From positions 2,728,001 through 2,792,000 of the forward strand of contig NZ_CP166961.1 in NCBI RefSeq assembly GCF_041410465.1: a stretch of 64,000 nucleotides of DNA. The letters are read 5' to 3'. Position 1 is the stretch's first letter. Each line of letters opens with the position of its first letter. This document shows, in pieces, positions 46,959 to 56,346 of the stretch. This DNA is from Thalassotalea sp. 273M-4. Lineage in GTDB: Bacteria > Pseudomonadota > Gammaproteobacteria > Enterobacterales > Alteromonadaceae. The notes beneath the pieces are model-generated. The model saw only the letters and a program-made list of their open reading frames with translations, did no database searches and was not told where the DNA came from. A program made the position numbers and the translations under genes.

Positions 46959-48221
46959 TTACCGAACTTTGGTATCAATGGTTAAGGTCATTATTTCTTT
47001 GTTCATCACATCGACATCTCTTATTTCAGTCATGTAATCACCTTGCTTAATACCCACATCACCTTGCATAGAAACAACGGCATAAACGTTGACCTTATCG
47101 AAGCTGCTTAAATTCATTTGCTCATTCATGGCTAATGAATTGTCCAGATTAACGGTTAGTGGTAAGTCACTGGCAGACACCTTAACCGCGGCAAGAGGCA
47201 TCCGCGGTCCATTAGCAGCGGTTGCATATATAAACACGGTTTTATCTTCACCAAACATTAAATCGCTGAGCACCTGATCCGATAACGACACGGCTAAAGA
47301 TAAACGTGGTTGATTCGGGTCGACATCATTGTGATGCACTTGCCCGCCCGATAACGATTCACTTTCGGCCAGTTTGTTTTTCGCTTCAGTTACTGCTCCT
47401 TGCAGTGCTTGCACATTAATGCCTGGGCGACCACTGTCTAGCACTAATTGCCAATGCTCAATTGCTTTTTGATAATCGTAGTGAGCATAACTGTCCATAC
47501 CAAGTAATATATTGGTCGATGCATCTTCAGGATCTAGACTTAACGCCCTATCAACCAAGGCCTGAATTTCATCGTTCATATGGCTATCATTTTTGTAATA
47601 AAGCGCCTGCGCTTTCGGTCCAATTAATTCGGCATGTTCACCGACTAAAGCAATCACTCGATCGAACGAGCGAACCGCATTATCGAACTCGCCTATGTTA
47701 ATAAATGCTTGTCCCAAACTGAACCAAGCTTGTGAATTTGTCGGCTCATTTTCAACTTTGTTTTTAAGTTGTTGAACCCGCAACAAGGCTCGTTGATTCA
47801 TATCCAAGTTAGCATGCGGATCAGCTGGGGTGGCCGCAACAGGTTGCTCTAGTAACTTGGCGGCACCTAAGTTGTCATAAACAAACAAGGTTATTGCAAT
47901 GACAAAAACCGTTAATCCGGTAGGCCACAACAACGAAAGTTTTTTACTTGGCGTACGCTGAGGTTGGCTGTTGGCAACATGCGTTAAAAGGCTTTTATCA
48001 AGCTCGGCTTTGAGTTGCTTATAGCTTGTTTTATCGATAGCCCCGCTAGCAAGATCTTGTTTTAACTCATTTAGGCTTTCATGATATAACGAAATATTGG
48101 CCGATTTGCGATGAGAGTCGCCATCATCCACAACCTTAGTGGCGCCTCTAAAATAAGCAAAGAATATGATTGCCGCCGCAATTGCAATGAGTATTAGGCT
48201 AAAAATGATTAGAGAAGTCAT
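46959..48221 (-). CDS. ccmI: CcmI-like cytochrome c biogenesis protein
   Basis: 420 residues. N-terminal membrane helix (about 3-25), a cytoplasmic coiled segment (YHESLNELKQDLASGAIDKTSYKQLKAEL), a second helix near 100-118, TPR repeats (about 150-280) and a periplasmic C-terminal domain (SLSDQVLSDLMFGEDKTVFIYATAANGPRMPLAAVKV), as in CcmI/CycH. CcmI presents apocytochrome c to the CcmFH haem lyase in System I. None of the other ccm genes is in the window, whereas System II genes are at 61-64 kb. It lies 12 bases after an EAL-domain gene. Confidence 0.87.
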   Translation of the reverse strand: MTSLIIFSLILIAIAAAIIFFAYFRGATKVVDDGDSHRKSANISLYHESLNELKQDLASGAIDKTSYKQLKAELDKSLLTHVANSQPQRTPSKKLSLLWPTGLTVFVIAITLFVYDNLGAAKLLEQPVAATPADPHANLDMNQRALLRVQQLKNKVENEPTNSQAWFSLGQAFINIGEFDNAVRSFDRVIALVGEHAELIGPKAQALYYKNDSHMNDEIQALVDRALSLDPEDASTNILLGMDSYAHYDYQKAIEHWQLVLDSGRPGINVQALQGAVTEAKNKLAESESLSGGQVHHNDVDPNQPRLSLAVSLSDQVLSDLMFGEDKTVFIYATAANGPRMPLAAVKVSASDLPLTVNLDNSLAMNEQMNLSSFDKVNVYAVVSMQGDVGIKQGDYMTEIRDVDVMNKEIMTLTIDTKVR

Positions 48222-48233
48222 AACATTCCAAAT

Positions 48234-50930
48234 TTATAAATTAATGTTTCGTTGTTGAATAAACTCGACTAAACGCTCAGATTTCATCGGTTCGGCATAG
48301 TAATACCCTTGAAAAATATCACAGCCAAGATTATCCAGTATGTTCATCTGCTCGGCGGTTTCAACCCCTTCCGCGACCACTTTCAAGCTCAGACTGTTGG
48401 CCATAGAAACAATCGCTTTGACAATGGATAAGCTTTCAGGGTTGTTGCTAATATTCTTCACAAATGAGCGGTCTATTTTTAACTCACTAAGCGGGTATTG
48501 TTGTAAATAAGACAAGGACGAAAAGCCCGTGCCAAAGTCATCTAATGACAGTTGAAGACCCATAGCTTTTAAGTTATTTAGCGTTTCGAGCAAATCAGAA
48601 TGATCGGCCATTAACATATCTTCGGTAATTTCTAGAATGACACAAGAATAGTCTACGCCAGATTCTGTGATGATGTTTGCCATGGTATCGGTACTGCACT
48701 CTTGAGCAAACTGTCGTGGCGATATATTAACAGACACCGTAATGGGCTCTTCGAGTTGGCTATTCCAGAGTTTTATCTGTTGACAAGCCTTGCTCAGCAC
48801 CAAATTACCTAATTCAATAATTTGTTCTGACTGCTCGGCTAAATGAATAAAATAGTGGGGTGACAATAACCCCTTATCTGGGTGTTGCCATCTGACGAGT
48901 GCCTCAACACCAATGACTTTACCTGAGACTCTGTCTATTTGCGGCTGATAATGTAATTCAAACTGATCTTCACTGATTGCAACCGCAAGATCTTGCTCAA
49001 GACACCAGTTATCTTTAAGCACACTTTGCTGTTGCTCATCGAACATACTGACTTTATTAGCACCACTCATTTTTGCATTAAATAAAGCCAGCTCGGTCAT
49101 TGAGCAAAGCGCTTCTGGCGTTAAATCAGAGTTTGAGGTCACCGCCAAACCAACATTTGATTTGATACTTAATGCGACATCGTCAATTTGCATTGGAAGG
49201 GCAATATTTTGGCAAATTTGATCTGCAATTGGTATCACATCCGTTTCGCCATCTATTTCAGGGTAAAGCAAAATAAAGTTATCGCCAGATATTCTCGCCA
49301 GCATAACATCATCATTATTAACAACTTCTTTGATACGTTTTGCGGTTTCAACGAGGACGGCATCGCCCATATAGTAGTCAAAGTTTTCATTGATTCGAGC
49401 TAAGCCCGAAATATCAATGTGCATTAAACAAATAAGGTTTTCACTGTTTTCTTGTAACTTAGCTAACACTTCAGCCAGAGTAAAAAACAATAAACTCTTA
49501 TTAGGCAGCATAGTTAATGGGTCGTAATTGGCCTGAAAATATAACAGTTCTTCTTTTTCTTTGTGCTTTGAAATGTCACTAAAAACCGCAATGTAATGGG
49601 TACGTTGTTGATTTTCGTCGTATACAACTCGAATCAATAACCATTCAGAATAGGTTTTTCCTGCTTTATTTTTATTGATTATTTCGCCTTCCCAGAAACC
49701 ATTATCTTGCAATGATTGCCCCATTTTCTGATAAAACGTCGCATCATGATAGCCTGAAGATAAAATCCCAGGATCTTTGCCCAGCACTTCGTTAAGGGTA
49801 TATCCCGTTATGTCAGTAAAGGCTTTATTACAATGGATAATTTTATTATTGGCATCCGATATCAACACCGCTTCTTTAATGCTATTAAAGGTTTGTTCCG
49901 AAATCGACGACCAACTTGCTAATTCTTTTGTTGATGGTGCTGTACCAAGGGCAAATTGTTGTTGGTCAAAACTTAAAAAACTGCCCTTATTATTACCCAA
50001 CCATGCAAGGCGCTGATCTGAAAAATAGAGCTGAATTCGGCGATTTAATTGTGGCTGAAAACTATCAATTATCTGACGACACTCATCGAAATTTTGTAAT
50101 GGCACTTTTTTAATAATCACCAAGTACGCTGATACTTGACCATTATTGTCAAAAAAAGGCACGCCAATATAGCTCTGGGCCCCCATATTCACCAGCATTT
50201 CGTCTTCTGGATAACGTTCTGTAATGTCTTTTTTATGTGTGCATATATGACCATCTGAAGTGACTTCACATGGGGTGCCTTTAAGCTCATAATCGATGGT
50301 ATCTAAAAAGCAATCACCTTGTATTGCCACCAAAGAATAGGCACTGTTTTTTTCTTCATCCGGAACCGCCAACATCGTAAAATCGCTTTCACATTGATGA
50401 TGAATGTGGGCTACGATGGGTCGCATATAGCGGATTTGCGAGCTGTGTTCTTTGCGCCAATCTTTGGTTGTTTTTAACGGATTGACCTTATATTCATGAG
50501 AGCAATCTCGAAGCACAATCAACAGCAACTCGGTTTGCGTGTCAGCGACGTCTATATAGGGGTAATTGACTTGTCGAATATAATGAACCACCCCATCATT
50601 GCTTTGAACCTCATATTCAAAGCTTTGTAATATTGAACTGTTGTTAAACGACAAGACCTGCTGTTTAAGGCTGGGGTCTTGAGATTTCATATTTGCCAAC
50701 CATTTTGCACCAATACCTCGCGCCATGGGTGAAATACCAAGAATGTCTTCAAAACAATAGGTATATTCAACAATCTTATCGGCGATACAATCATATACGC
50801 AGACGCAATCTCCAAGCGCAATAGCATGCTCTTTTATTTGCAAAAAGAAATCGTGTGATACATGGGTTTTTAATGTTTGGCTATTCAAGTTCACTACTTT
50901 GCGAATTATCTCTCTTAAAATTAACAACAT
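48234..50930 (-). CDS. PAS-GAF-PAS-GGDEF-EAL signalling protein
   Basis: About 898 residues if started at the ATG 50930, the first ATG in frame; a TTG at 50999 and codons further in are possible. Order: a PAS-like domain, a GAF-like domain (about 180-300), a PAS domain with TNGYTLN-type PAS core (VLISDANNKIIHCNKAFTDITGY), a GGDEF domain and an EAL domain. The GGDEF signature reads SGDNF, so it is probably inactive as a cyclase. The EAL domain keeps EALVRW, SLDDFGTGFSS and the downstream Lys and Glu, so it is probably a c-di-GMP phosphodiesterase. It is read with the ccmI-like gene. Confidence 0.85.
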   Translation of the reverse strand: MLLILREIIRKVVNLNSQTLKTHVSHDFFLQIKEHAIALGDCVCVYDCIADKIVEYTYCFEDILGISPMARGIGAKWLANMKSQDPSLKQQVLSFNNSSILQSFEYEVQSNDGVVHYIRQVNYPYIDVADTQTELLLIVLRDCSHEYKVNPLKTTKDWRKEHSSQIRYMRPIVAHIHHQCESDFTMLAVPDEEKNSAYSLVAIQGDCFLDTIDYELKGTPCEVTSDGHICTHKKDITERYPEDEMLVNMGAQSYIGVPFFDNNGQVSAYLVIIKKVPLQNFDECRQIIDSFQPQLNRRIQLYFSDQRLAWLGNNKGSFLSFDQQQFALGTAPSTKELASWSSISEQTFNSIKEAVLISDANNKIIHCNKAFTDITGYTLNEVLGKDPGILSSGYHDATFYQKMGQSLQDNGFWEGEIINKNKAGKTYSEWLLIRVVYDENQQRTHYIAVFSDISKHKEKEELLYFQANYDPLTMLPNKSLLFFTLAEVLAKLQENSENLICLMHIDISGLARINENFDYYMGDAVLVETAKRIKEVVNNDDVMLARISGDNFILLYPEIDGETDVIPIADQICQNIALPMQIDDVALSIKSNVGLAVTSNSDLTPEALCSMTELALFNAKMSGANKVSMFDEQQQSVLKDNWCLEQDLAVAISEDQFELHYQPQIDRVSGKVIGVEALVRWQHPDKGLLSPHYFIHLAEQSEQIIELGNLVLSKACQQIKLWNSQLEEPITVSVNISPRQFAQECSTDTMANIITESGVDYSCVILEITEDMLMADHSDLLETLNNLKAMGLQLSLDDFGTGFSSLSYLQQYPLSELKIDRSFVKNISNNPESLSIVKAIVSMANSLSLKVVAEGVETAEQMNILDNLGCDIFQGYYYAEPMKSERLVEFIQQRNINL

Positions 50931-51097
50931 ATTAATATGGAAATGATGCGCGTTGAAAAGGAAAAATTTATTTAAAGCCCTTATTTTGATTAGCGTCAAA
51001 AATGGATTGGAAGTTTATTACACGACTTTTATTTTATGGTTAGTATGTAGTCATTGATTCACTCGTCTAAAAAAATAGGCATAAAAAAGATAGGTCA

Positions 51098-52582
51098 ATG
51101 ATGGAAAACAATGCAAACAACCCAAAAAAAATTCATACGGTTGAGACCATTGAAATAAAAGATGTGACAGCCGATAGTGCGGTCACTGGTCGTGAGGGTG
51201 AGTCAGTTCAGTGTCATCGATTGACGGGCCTAGAGTGGTTCTTTCATCAGCACAAAGACAAACTGCCCCTGATTCATTTAATTATGTTCGTGGTCTTTTT
51301 GGTGCTGCTTTTTGTGCCACTCTTTTTGCCTGAGCCAAGTGAACAAGCGACCCCGCTCGACAACTTTACCATTTTCACCAATTACTTAATGTGGGGCTTA
51401 TGGTTCCCATTGGTTTTTTTATCGGTCATTTTTACCGGCCGTTCGTGGTGTGGTTTATTATGCCCAATGGGCGCAGCGAGCGAGTGGGCAAATAAACGCG
51501 GTTTACAAAAGGCGGTCCCAGCATTTATTCGTTGGGAAGGCATGCCGATTGTTAGCTTTTTAATCATTACCTTTTTAGGCCAAACCGTGGGAGTTCGTGA
51601 CCATCCAGAAGCTTTAGCTGAAGTCTTTGGTGGGGTGATGTTACTGGCCATTATTGTTGGCTTTATTTGGGGCACCAAAAACCGTGTATGGTGTCGCCAC
51701 ATGTGCCCAATTGGCTTATTACTGGGTTTATTTTCTCGCCTTGGGGTGGTTCAGTTTAACTCTAAAAAACCCAAAGCGGGTGGTGATAAATACGACCAAC
51801 ACAGCTTTTGTCCAACCATGATTGACTTACGCCAAAAACGCGAATCAAGACATTGTATTGAGTGTTTTCGCTGTGTCACACCAGATGCCAAATCAAGCGT
51901 GATGGTTAATATCAGAAAACCTGGTAAAGAAGTTGAAGAAATAAAAACCCACAACCCAGGTACCGCTGAGGTTTGGTTTTTCTTACTCGGAACAGGTTCG
52001 GCTTTAGGTGGTTTTTTATGGTTAACCTTGCCCGAGTACGAAGTAATGCGCCAAGCGCTCGGCGAGTGGTTTATTAGTAAAGAAATGTATTGGATTGGTG
52101 AGTCTGGACCTTGGTGGTTAATGAGTGTTCACCCTGAACGCAGAGAAGTGTTTAACTGGCTCGACTTTTTCTCCATTGTTGGCTTTATGAGCTTAGTCAC
52201 AATCATCTTTACCCTCGTTTTAGGGACCATAAATGCGTTAACAACAAGCGTTGCTAAAGCGGCTGGAAGCATCGATAGTTATGTTCAAAGCTATAAAGAA
52301 CTTGCTTATCAATATATGCCTGTTGCAATGGTATCTCTGTTAATTGGTTTAGGTGGTAAGTTGTTTGAATGGTTAACTATTTTTGGTTTAGATAACTCAG
52401 CACTGACCTTAATCAAACTCACTCTATTTGGCTTCAGTATACTATGGAGCTTATGGTTAGGTTGGAATATTTTAGCGCGTCAACACGTCACAACAAGAGC
52501 CCGTATATTACCTACTGTAACAGGTGCGTTAGGAAGCTTATTCGTTGGTCTGTGCTGGTGGCCTGCAATCTTTGGTTTATAA
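51098..52582 (+). CDS. NapH-like polyferredoxin membrane protein
   Basis: A 494-residue inner-membrane iron-sulphur protein with several helices. CGLLCPMG and CRHMCPIG are the CX3CP motifs of NapH/NosR/CcoG-type electron carriers, and CIECFRCVTPDAK provides further cysteines for a cluster. It probably moves electrons from the quinone pool or cytoplasm to the periplasm. It leads a three-gene operon with a P19 protein and a TlpA thioredoxin. The second Met, at 51101, has better ribosome-site spacing than the first. Confidence 0.85.
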   Translation: MMENNANNPKKIHTVETIEIKDVTADSAVTGREGESVQCHRLTGLEWFFHQHKDKLPLIHLIMFVVFLVLLFVPLFLPEPSEQATPLDNFTIFTNYLMWGLWFPLVFLSVIFTGRSWCGLLCPMGAASEWANKRGLQKAVPAFIRWEGMPIVSFLIITFLGQTVGVRDHPEALAEVFGGVMLLAIIVGFIWGTKNRVWCRHMCPIGLLLGLFSRLGVVQFNSKKPKAGGDKYDQHSFCPTMIDLRQKRESRHCIECFRCVTPDAKSSVMVNIRKPGKEVEEIKTHNPGTAEVWFFLLGTGSALGGFLWLTLPEYEVMRQALGEWFISKEMYWIGESGPWWLMSVHPERREVFNWLDFFSIVGFMSLVTIIFTLVLGTINALTTSVAKAAGSIDSYVQSYKELAYQYMPVAMVSLLIGLGGKLFEWLTIFGLDNSALTLIKLTLFGFSILWSLWLGWNILARQHVTTRARILPTVTGALGSLFVGLCWWPAIFGL

Positions 52583-52598
52583 AGTTGAGAGAAAAATT

Positions 52599-53171
52599 AT
52601 GAAAACAAAATTATTTACGATCGCAGCCCTGTTATTAACCGCTTTAAACGTTAATGCTGCAGGTCAAACCCAAAAAGAAGGTATTGTAAAATACGGTATG
52701 GAATTTAAAGGCATGTATATCCAGCCGGTGATCATGTCTGAAATTGAAGGCATGGATCATGCAAAGATGGGTCACGAAATGCCGATGAATATGGAAGAAA
52801 TGGACCATGCTATCCCTGAAGGCGCGGACATTCACTTAGAATTACGCGTTGTGGTAACCGAAGATAACCCGTATAACTTTAAAGCGGGTGCTTGGATGCC
52901 TTATTTAAAAATTGATTATCGCATTGAAAAAGAAGGCACCAAGTGGTTTACCTCAGGTTCATTAGACCCTATGGTCGCCAACGACGGCCCTCACTATGGT
53001 AACAACGTAAAACTAAACGGGGTTGGTAAATACTCAATTAAATACCGCGTTACCGCGCCTAACTTAATGTTGCACATGGACAAAGAAACGGCGCCTACAG
53101 CTTGGTTTAAACCCTTTGTTGTTTCATGGGATTTAACCTACCTTGGAATAGGTAAAAAAGGCGGTTACTAA
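52599..53171 (+). CDS. P19/Tp34-family periplasmic iron-copper protein
   Basis: 190 residues with a signal peptide (cleavage near VNA-AGQ). The P19 family sequence is clear: GMEFKGMYIQPVIM, ADIHLELRVVV, AWMPYLKIDYRI, GSLDPMVANDGPHYGNNVKL, GKYSIKYRVTAPN and DKETAPTAWFKPFVVSWDLTYLG. Relatives are Campylobacter P19, Treponema Tp34 and E. coli FetP, which help iron import and bind copper. Between the first two blocks is a Met/His-rich stretch (HAKMGHEMPMNMEEMDHA) not usual in the family. The start is ATG 52599. The usual partner FTR1 permease is not next to it. Confidence 0.93.
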   Translation: MKTKLFTIAALLLTALNVNAAGQTQKEGIVKYGMEFKGMYIQPVIMSEIEGMDHAKMGHEMPMNMEEMDHAIPEGADIHLELRVVVTEDNPYNFKAGAWMPYLKIDYRIEKEGTKWFTSGSLDPMVANDGPHYGNNVKLNGVGKYSIKYRVTAPNLMLHMDKETAPTAWFKPFVVSWDLTYLGIGKKGGY

Positions 53172-53189
53172 CCCCTTAAACACATTAAT

Positions 53190-53214
53190 AAGGTGGCTAT
53201 TGCCACCTTTTTTC
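53190..53214 (+). terminator. Terminator after the P19 gene
   Basis: AAGGTGGC/GCCACCTTTTTT around TATT. It may attenuate the TlpA gene, which starts 20 bases later. Confidence 0.75.
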
Positions 53215-53233
53215 AATCATAAGTATAAGCACA

Positions 53234-53845
53234 ATGAATCCAGTTAATCGCACAACCATCGAGACTATCAGCTTAGTGTCGTTATTACTGCTAAGCCTGC
53301 TAAACACAAGACCAAGTTTTGCTGATCATGAAAAAGACAACCCCAGTGATGGCACGGTTGCCAGCTTTAAAAAAGTCGAACCACCTCAGTATTTACAGCC
53401 GGTAAATTTTTATGACAGCAAAGGCGAGCAAGTAAACTTTAGCCAACACCTAGGCAAAGTATTGCTAGTTAATGTGTGGGCAACCTGGTGCGGACCATGT
53501 CTTCGCGAATTGCCAGAGCTTGATCGCCTTCAAGCAAAATTTAAGGGTGCAGAGTTCGAGCTTTTAGCCATTTCAATTGACGATGAGGGCTTGCCCATTG
53601 TGGAGCAATTTTATCAACAGCTTGGGATTAAAAACTTACACATGTATATCGACACCGACAAGCAATTAGGCAAGATATTCCCTGTTGATGCGGTGCCAGC
53701 AACCTTTATAATTAACCGCCAAGGCGAAGTCACCAGCTACCTGAGAAGTTACGCCAACTGGGACGATGAAGCTGCGTTTAAGATGGTGTTAGACAACATT
53801 GCCACCCCACCCTATCGCTTACCCGAGTTAGCGCTGTTGAACTAA
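53234..53845 (+). CDS. TlpA-like periplasmic thioredoxin
   Basis: 203 residues with an N-terminal signal or anchor helix (about 7-30). The thioredoxin domain (about 60-190) has the active site WATWCGPCLREL and the cis-Pro VPATFIINRQGEV. TlpA/ResA proteins keep thiols reduced in the periplasm for metal or haem insertion. It follows the P19 gene beyond an attenuating hairpin; similar thioredoxins are coupled to p19 in Campylobacter. Confidence 0.88.
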   Translation: MNPVNRTTIETISLVSLLLLSLLNTRPSFADHEKDNPSDGTVASFKKVEPPQYLQPVNFYDSKGEQVNFSQHLGKVLLVNVWATWCGPCLRELPELDRLQAKFKGAEFELLAISIDDEGLPIVEQFYQQLGIKNLHMYIDTDKQLGKIFPVDAVPATFIINRQGEVTSYLRSYANWDDEAAFKMVLDNIATPPYRLPELALLN

Positions 53846-54129
53846 TACCAATCCCAAGTGAGATTGGGATAACTCTCGGGGCCCATACTCATCTAGGGAA
53901 CATGACTAAGGGCTCTTAGTGATGTTCCTTTCGCATCTATTAAGCCGTCCTAAAACCGCCAATAAACAATTGAAAGATGTCTCTTTATGATATTTTTGAA
54001 GTTGCTGACTATTACAAAGAAGTCGACAAAATTTACTCTTAGGGAGCTTACACTTTCGGGGGCGTTTTGCCCGTTTAACCAAGTATTATCAGCCCCTGTG
54101 GGTCATCAATACACACTAAAGAAAATTTT
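53846..54129. other. Intergenic region with two hairpins and a gene remnant-like stretch
   Basis: 284 bases. ATCCCAA-N6-TTGGGAT (53851-53870) may end the TlpA transcript. A longer hairpin, AGGGAACATGACTAAG (53895-53910) and CTTAGTGATGTTCCTT (53915-53930), pairs with two mismatches around GGCT. Downstream, a 21-codon frame starts MSLYDIFEVADYYKEVDKIY and stops. I do not recognise it; it looks like a relic rather than a gene. Confidence 0.4.
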
Positions 54130-54927
54130 CTAAAGAATATACTCTCGAATCAACCGACTCCCAAAATAGGCTAAAGAAAGAATTGAGGTCGATGTCAGCA
54201 ACATCATAAATAATTTCGCGCCTCGCCAACCACGAGTTAATTGCCCCCACAATATCACTAAATAGCCTGCAAGTGCGATTAACGATAACGTTGTTTTATG
54301 AATATGGGCGCTTGAAAACAGATCATCAAAAAAGATAAATCCGACTAACAAAGCGCTCATAAGCAACACGACCCCAATAATAATGATGCCTAATAACTGC
54401 TTTTCAAACAGCATGATAGGTGGCAATGATTCGATACTGGCAATATCTTTCTTTTTAAGCTTGCCGTTTATATAAGCCACCTGAAAGGCATATAAGGTAG
54501 CCATCACTAAGATACAATAGGCCGCTAAGATCAAGATGATATGCAGGGTTAATACAAACTGACCTGATTCAACGATAAGCGCCTGATCCATGGGTAACAC
54601 AAACATCACCATTAACAAAATGGCTGCGAAAGCATAAGTGATGGGTAAAATTAAACTTAAAGGATTTCTCAGCGCCAACAAACTGCTCATCAAGGTGATG
54701 ATTAAGCTAACCAAGATAACCACATTAGCCAAACTAAAATCTAGAGTATGTTCTGTCCAAATAGACTGAACGGCCACGGTAGCGTGAAAAATTAACCCGA
54801 TGAGCGCGGACACTAAAACAATGTTTGTTTTTAAATGTTGATGCTTAAAGAAGTGCTGCATAAATAAAATGGTTGCAACAGCATATCCGGTAAACGCGAA
54901 TACAGGCAAAGCAATTGAATAGGCCAC
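54130..54927 (-). CDS. HemX/CcsA-like inner membrane protein
   Basis: 265 residues, about eight transmembrane helices. It belongs to the cytochrome c assembly (CcsA/CcmC/HemX) membrane family, with the pattern LTLHIILILAAYCILVMATLYAFQVAYI. It lacks the strict WGxxWxWD motif of the CcsA at 61688. It is encoded 69 bases after hemA on the same strand, like HemX in Bacillus, which lowers the level of HemA. The E. coli relative is YpjD. Confidence 0.82.
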   Translation of the reverse strand: MAYSIALPVFAFTGYAVATILFMQHFFKHQHLKTNIVLVSALIGLIFHATVAVQSIWTEHTLDFSLANVVILVSLIITLMSSLLALRNPLSLILPITYAFAAILLMVMFVLPMDQALIVESGQFVLTLHIILILAAYCILVMATLYAFQVAYINGKLKKKDIASIESLPPIMLFEKQLLGIIIIGVVLLMSALLVGFIFFDDLFSSAHIHKTTLSLIALAGYLVILWGQLTRGWRGAKLFMMLLTSTSILSLAYFGSRLIREYIL

Positions 54928-54996
54928 ACATTCCCCTTAATAAATTTAATGAGACTTTGCTCGTCTACAAATCAACGACAAAGAGTTAAGCAATTA

Positions 54997-56265
54997 TTAT
55001 TTCTTATCGAATCCTAAGGCTTCCGATAAATATTCGACTTTATCCATCTCGCCATTTTGAGCGGCGGTTCGGATCGCACTCATCGGCGCATGGATAAGTT
55101 TGTTGGCGAGTTTATTGGCCAACTCAAACATCACTTGCTCCGGATCTTTATTGGCATTGAGCTGGCTCATTGCTTTTTCAAGTAAAGCCGATTTTTGCGC
55201 CATCGCTTGTTCTCGATACGCCAGAACAATGTCATTGGCATTAAGGCCATTTAACCATGCAAGAAAGTTACCCGCTTGCTGTGCCACCAGTTGTTCTGCT
55301 TCAAGTGCTGCCTGACGACGTTTTTCTAGGTTTTGATTAACAATGCCTTGTAAATCATCTACGGTATATAAAAATGCATCTTCCAACTGGTCAACGCTTT
55401 GTTCTATGTCGCGAGGAACCGCTAAATCGACCATAAAAATCGGTTTATGTTTACGTTTTCTTAAGGCGTTTTGTACATCATCTTTGCTGATAATCGGTAA
55501 AGGACTGCCGGTTGAACTAAACACAATATCGGCTTGCGGTAAATATTCCCTGATTTCTGATAACGAAATAACATTGGCTGAAATCTTCTGCGCTAATGCT
55601 TCTGCTCGCTCTATTGAACGGTTAGCGACTGTCATCTGACTGACGTTACTTTGAATTAAGTGCTTTGACACCAACTCTATTGTTTCACCAGCGCCGACGA
55701 GCAATACATTGACATCATTTAGTTGACTATAAATGTTTTTTGCCAAACTCACGGCGGCAAAGGCGACCGAAATGGCATTAGCGCCAATATCGGTGTCTGT
55801 GCGTACTTGTTTGGCGACACTAAAGGTGCGTTGAAAGAGCCTGTCAATTATGAATGAAATGGTATTTTGCTCTTTGGCATGACGATACGCTTGTTTCATT
55901 TGCCCTAAAATTTGCGGTTCACCCAGCACCAAGGAATCAAGTCCGCAGGCCACGCGCATCATATGATTGATCGCTTCTTCGCCCTGATAACCATACAAGT
56001 AAGGCTTAATCATGTCGCTTGCAATTTGATGGTAAGCACCTAACCAAGCCAATAATTTGGCTTCAACTTGAAGGTAATTTATATCTTGCCCACTGACATA
56101 AAATTCGGTTCGGTTACAAGTCGATAAAATTACAACTTCGCGGCAATTAAGTGCTTGTTGGGCAGATAACAGCGCCTCGTTAAGGCTGTCCTGAGGAAAT
56201 GATATTTGCTCACGAATAGCGACAGGGGCGGTTTTATGGTTGATCCCAAGAGTAAATATTGACAT
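54997..56265 (-). CDS. hemA: Glutamyl-tRNA reductase
   Basis: First committed step of haem synthesis: reduces glutamyl-tRNA(Glu) to glutamate-1-semialdehyde with NADPH. 422 residues. The nucleophile C50 lies in LSTCNRTE; the NADPH domain has VGAGETIELV; the dimerisation domain is complete. Product feeds HemL, encoded in the same window. It is the fourth gene of the hemL-hemH-hemN-hemA-hemX row. Confidence 0.97.
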   Translation of the reverse strand: MSIFTLGINHKTAPVAIREQISFPQDSLNEALLSAQQALNCREVVILSTCNRTEFYVSGQDINYLQVEAKLLAWLGAYHQIASDMIKPYLYGYQGEEAINHMMRVACGLDSLVLGEPQILGQMKQAYRHAKEQNTISFIIDRLFQRTFSVAKQVRTDTDIGANAISVAFAAVSLAKNIYSQLNDVNVLLVGAGETIELVSKHLIQSNVSQMTVANRSIERAEALAQKISANVISLSEIREYLPQADIVFSSTGSPLPIISKDDVQNALRKRKHKPIFMVDLAVPRDIEQSVDQLEDAFLYTVDDLQGIVNQNLEKRRQAALEAEQLVAQQAGNFLAWLNGLNANDIVLAYREQAMAQKSALLEKAMSQLNANKDPEQVMFELANKLANKLIHAPMSAIRTAAQNGEMDKVEYLSEALGFDKK

Positions 56266-56346
56266 AAATTTAACGTGCTTATTGTAGAATAAATTCTCTA
56301 TCTATTAATTAAATTCAACTTAGTAGCCAAAGCGTAAAGCTTGCTA

